From Methyloversatilis universalis FAM5 (GTDB taxonomy: Bacteria; Pseudomonadota; Gammaproteobacteria; Burkholderiales; Rhodocyclaceae), in contig NZ_AFHG01000041.1 in the NCBI RefSeq assembly GCF_000214035.2, forward strand, positions 45,515 through 109,514: a stretch of DNA of 64,000 nt. The letters are read 5' to 3'. The notes below the pieces were generated by a model, which saw nothing but the letters and a program-made list of their open reading frames with translations, did not search any database and was not told the DNA's origin. The position numbers and the translations under genes were made by a program. Shown one piece after another: positions 62,449 through 64,000 of the stretch (position 1 is its first letter; each line of letters begins with the position of its first letter).

Positions 62449-63432
62449 TTGAGCCGCCCTGCCATCCTCGTCGCCCGCTACGTCCTGCCCGAACTGCTGG
62501 ACCGCCTGTCGCAGCATTTCGAGGTCGAATCCAACCAGGCCGATCAGCTGCTGTCACCGTCCGAACTGATCGCCCGGCTGCAGGGCAAGCGTGGCGCCTT
62601 CATCACCGCCAACGAGAAGATCGACGCCGCGCTGCTCGACGCCTGCCCCGACCTGCGTGCGGTGTGCACGATGGCGGTGGGCTACAACAACATCGACCTC
62701 GCCGCCTGCACCGCACGCGGCATCGCGGTGAGCAACACGCCGGACGTGCTGACCGAATCGACCGCCGACTTCGGCTTCGCGCTGATGATGGCGGCCGCCC
62801 GCCGGGTCACCGAAAGCGAGCGCTTCCTGCGCGCCGGACAATGGACCCACTGGACCTACGGCCTGATGAATGGCGTCGACGTGCATGGCGCCACGCTGGG
62901 CATCTTCGGCATGGGCCGCATCGGCCAGGCCATCGCGCGGCGCGGCGCACTCGGCTTCGGCATGAAGGTGATCTACCACAACCGCAGCCGGCTCTCGCCG
63001 GACATCGAGGCGCCGCTGGGCGCGCGCTGGGTGGACAAGGACACGCTGCTGCGCGAGGCCGACCACCTGGTGCTGGTGGTGCCCTACTCGCCGGCAGTGC
63101 ATCACGCCATCGGTGCGGCCGAACTGGCGCGGATGAAACCGACCGCCACGCTGACCAATATCGCGCGCGGCGGCGTGGTCGATGATGCGGCGCTGGTCGA
63201 CGCGCTGCGCGCGCAGCGCATCGCCGCCGCCGCGCTCGACGTGTTCGAGGGCGAACCGAAACTGCACCCGGGCCTGCTCGGCCTGCCCAACACCGTGCTC
63301 ACGCCGCACATCGCGAGCGCCACCGGCGCCACCCGCAAAGCCATGGCCGACCTCGCCGCCGACAACCTGATCGCCATCCTGACCGGCGGCACACCGCCGA
63401 CGGTGCTGAATCCGGAGGTACTGCAGCGCTGA
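62449..63432 (+). CDS. D-2-hydroxyacid dehydrogenase (glyoxylate/hydroxypyruvate reductase-like)
   Basis: A 327-residue NAD(P)-dependent enzyme of the GhrB-like group. Rossmann motif LGIFGMGRIGQAIA, catalytic Arg in TNIARGGVVDD, Glu in DVFEGEPKLHP and His in LTPHIASATG. It likely reduces glyoxylate or hydroxypyruvate. In a serine-cycle methylotroph this could be an assimilation step, but the rest of that cycle is not in the window. TTG 62449 is chosen: CCGGAG lies upstream and the fold begins right after it; upstream in-frame codons lie beyond the terminator and look non-coding. Confidence 0.87.
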   Translation: MSRPAILVARYVLPELLDRLSQHFEVESNQADQLLSPSELIARLQGKRGAFITANEKIDAALLDACPDLRAVCTMAVGYNNIDLAACTARGIAVSNTPDVLTESTADFGFALMMAAARRVTESERFLRAGQWTHWTYGLMNGVDVHGATLGIFGMGRIGQAIARRGALGFGMKVIYHNRSRLSPDIEAPLGARWVDKDTLLREADHLVLVVPYSPAVHHAIGAAELARMKPTATLTNIARGGVVDDAALVDALRAQRIAAAALDVFEGEPKLHPGLLGLPNTVLTPHIASATGATRKAMADLAADNLIAILTGGTPPTVLNPEVLQR

Positions 63433-63438
63433 GGCCGC

Positions 63439-63462
63439 ATCGCGGCGAGGCGCCGCGCCCAC
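63439..63462 (-). repeat. REP-like palindromic unit, copy A
   Basis: On the minus strand it reads GTGGGCGCGGCGCC followed by TCGCCGCGAT. It is an imperfect palindrome closely related to two more copies at 63495 and 63561. Begins 7 bases after the dehydrogenase stop. Confidence 0.65.
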
Positions 63463-63494
63463 AAAACCCGCTCAATCCTGCACCCGAACCTCCG

Positions 63495-63522
63495 GTGGGA
63501 GCGGCGCCCCCCGCCGCTATCG
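63495..63522 (+). repeat. REP-like palindromic unit, copy B
   Basis: GTGGGAGCGGCGCC followed by CCCCGCCGCTATCG, in the opposite orientation to copies A and C. Head GTGGGAGCGG resembles the REP families of Pseudomonas and other Proteobacteria. Confidence 0.65.
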
Positions 63523-63560
63523 GGCCTTCAGTCACGCGCCGTCTCCGTTTCAACGTCGAA

Positions 63561-63580
63561 ATCGCGGCGAGGGCGCCGCT
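63561..63580 (-). repeat. REP-like palindromic unit, copy C, truncated
   Basis: On the minus strand AGCGGCGCCCTCGCCGCGAT. It matches copy B except that the GTGGG head is missing: where copies A and B continue to GTGGG, the sequence instead changes to TGTATGTTCACC on the plus strand. The break at 63580 is the likely left junction of the IS110-type element. Confidence 0.6.
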
Positions 63581-63809
63581 TGTATGTTCACCTTCGGCAA
63601 GCGTAGTAGTGGACGCTTGTCGGGCGGAGGGACGAGCGCCGCATCTGACGGCAAGCACGTACAGACAGTGGGAGAGATGTCCCGCCTTCACCCCAAGCAC
63701 CGATGAGGAATCCTTCGGACCGCGTCCGTCACGGTACCGACCATATCCTGCAAGCCTGTGCCCCGGTGATCCCGACAAGCCCTTCAACCTTAGTCCGGAG
63801 GTGCTCATC
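63581..63809 (+). mobile_element. Presumed left end of an IS110-family element, possible bridge-RNA region
   Basis: About 229 noncoding bases between the interrupted REP unit and the transposase start. In the IS110 group the left noncoding end upstream of the recombinase gene encodes the bridge RNA. A 7-bp hairpin CAAGCGT (63598-63604) / ACGCTTG (63613-63619) is present. GCGCCGC at 63636-63642 also occurs in the interrupted REP unit (63573-63579), which could be a guide match or chance. The boundary is inferred. Confidence 0.5.
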
Positions 63810-64000
63810 GTGACAAGTCAGACCGAATCCACTTGCTTTGGCATCGACGTCTCCAAGCGCTGGCTGGACATCGCCGAGCACGGCCGCTCGCCGGTACTGC
63901 GCATTGACAACACCGCCGCGGCCATCCGCGGCTGGCTGCGCACCTTGCCCCCGGGCGCTGTGCGCTTCGCCTGCGAGTCGACTGGCACCTACCACCGTCT
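63810..64000 (+). CDS. IS110-family transposase, 5' part
   Basis: The first 63 codons are inside the window. CFGIDVSKRWLDIAEH and FACESTGTYHR are the start of the RuvC-like DEDD domain of IS110 recombinases, with catalytic-type D13 and E56. GTG 63810 has CCGGAGG upstream; GTG 63801 is an alternative. The C-terminal Ser-containing Transposase_20 domain would lie beyond the window, so completeness cannot be judged. Confidence 0.85.
   Translation, partial: MTSQTESTCFGIDVSKRWLDIAEHGRSPVLRIDNTAAAIRGWLRTLPPGAVRFACESTGTYHR

Noticed and set aside
1-64000. CRISPR arrays, tRNA or rRNA genes
   Set aside because: No regularly spaced repeats and no recognisable tRNA or rRNA core sequences were seen while reading both strands.

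Overview
The window is a high-GC bacterial chromosome segment from a betaproteobacterial methylotroph, most likely a Rhodocyclales relative of the Methyloversatilis type. The reasons are a complete-looking tetrahydromethanopterin (H4MPT) C1-transfer cluster (fhcBADC, mtdB, mch, fae and cofactor genes), an exbB / xseA-sodB neighbourhood, PEP-CTERM exported proteins and strong GC-ending codon use. The genus is an inference. No tRNA, rRNA or CRISPR array was recognised.

Layout. 1-5.8 kb is housekeeping: the 5' end of an exbB-like gene, xseA, sodB, a pterin carbinolamine dehydratase, a COG3146-type acyltransferase, ppa and a DmeF-like metal exporter. 5.86-24.7 kb is an iron/heme island. It holds hemP-bfd-bfr and tonB-exbB-exbD. 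A Fur-type promoter then leads into a small protein, an extra ribosomal protein S4, a PEP-CTERM protein and a heme-type TonB receptor. A second Fur-type promoter precedes a small protein, a second PEP-CTERM protein and hmuSTUV. The ferrous-iron operon feoA-feoB-Cys-rich protein runs on the minus strand, followed by a catecholate-siderophore-type receptor. Five Fur-like boxes were found by eye.

24.7-34 kb holds a DUF457 membrane protein, a 1311-residue FAD/Fe-S oxidoreductase, small secreted proteins including a tandem pair, a META-domain lipoprotein and an overlapping serC-serB pair. 34.2-46.9 kb is the C1 island. fhcB-fhcA-fhcD-fhcC plus a conserved gene run on the minus strand. Diverging from them are beta-RFAP synthase, mtdB, an ATP-grasp gene, mch, a RimK-like ligase, a CitG-like gene and fae. 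Together these capture formaldehyde on H4MPT, oxidise it to the formyl level, release formate and make the cofactors.

46.9-63.4 kb holds an MFS exporter, a HAD dehalogenase-like protein, a GNAT protein, a secreted hydrolase and a partner-switching signalling cassette (STAS, HATPase, SpoIIE phosphatase) with a possible Pho box. A LysR regulator diverging from a MexEF-OprN-like RND efflux operon, a short-chain dehydrogenase and a hydroxyacid dehydrogenase complete it. The window ends in a cluster of REP-like palindromes, the last of which appears interrupted by the left end of an IS110-family element. Its upstream noncoding region is the expected place for a bridge RNA.

The most unusual content is the iron island: a cysteine-free, cyanobacterial/plastid-like S4 and two PEP-CTERM exported proteins built into Fur-controlled heme-uptake operons.
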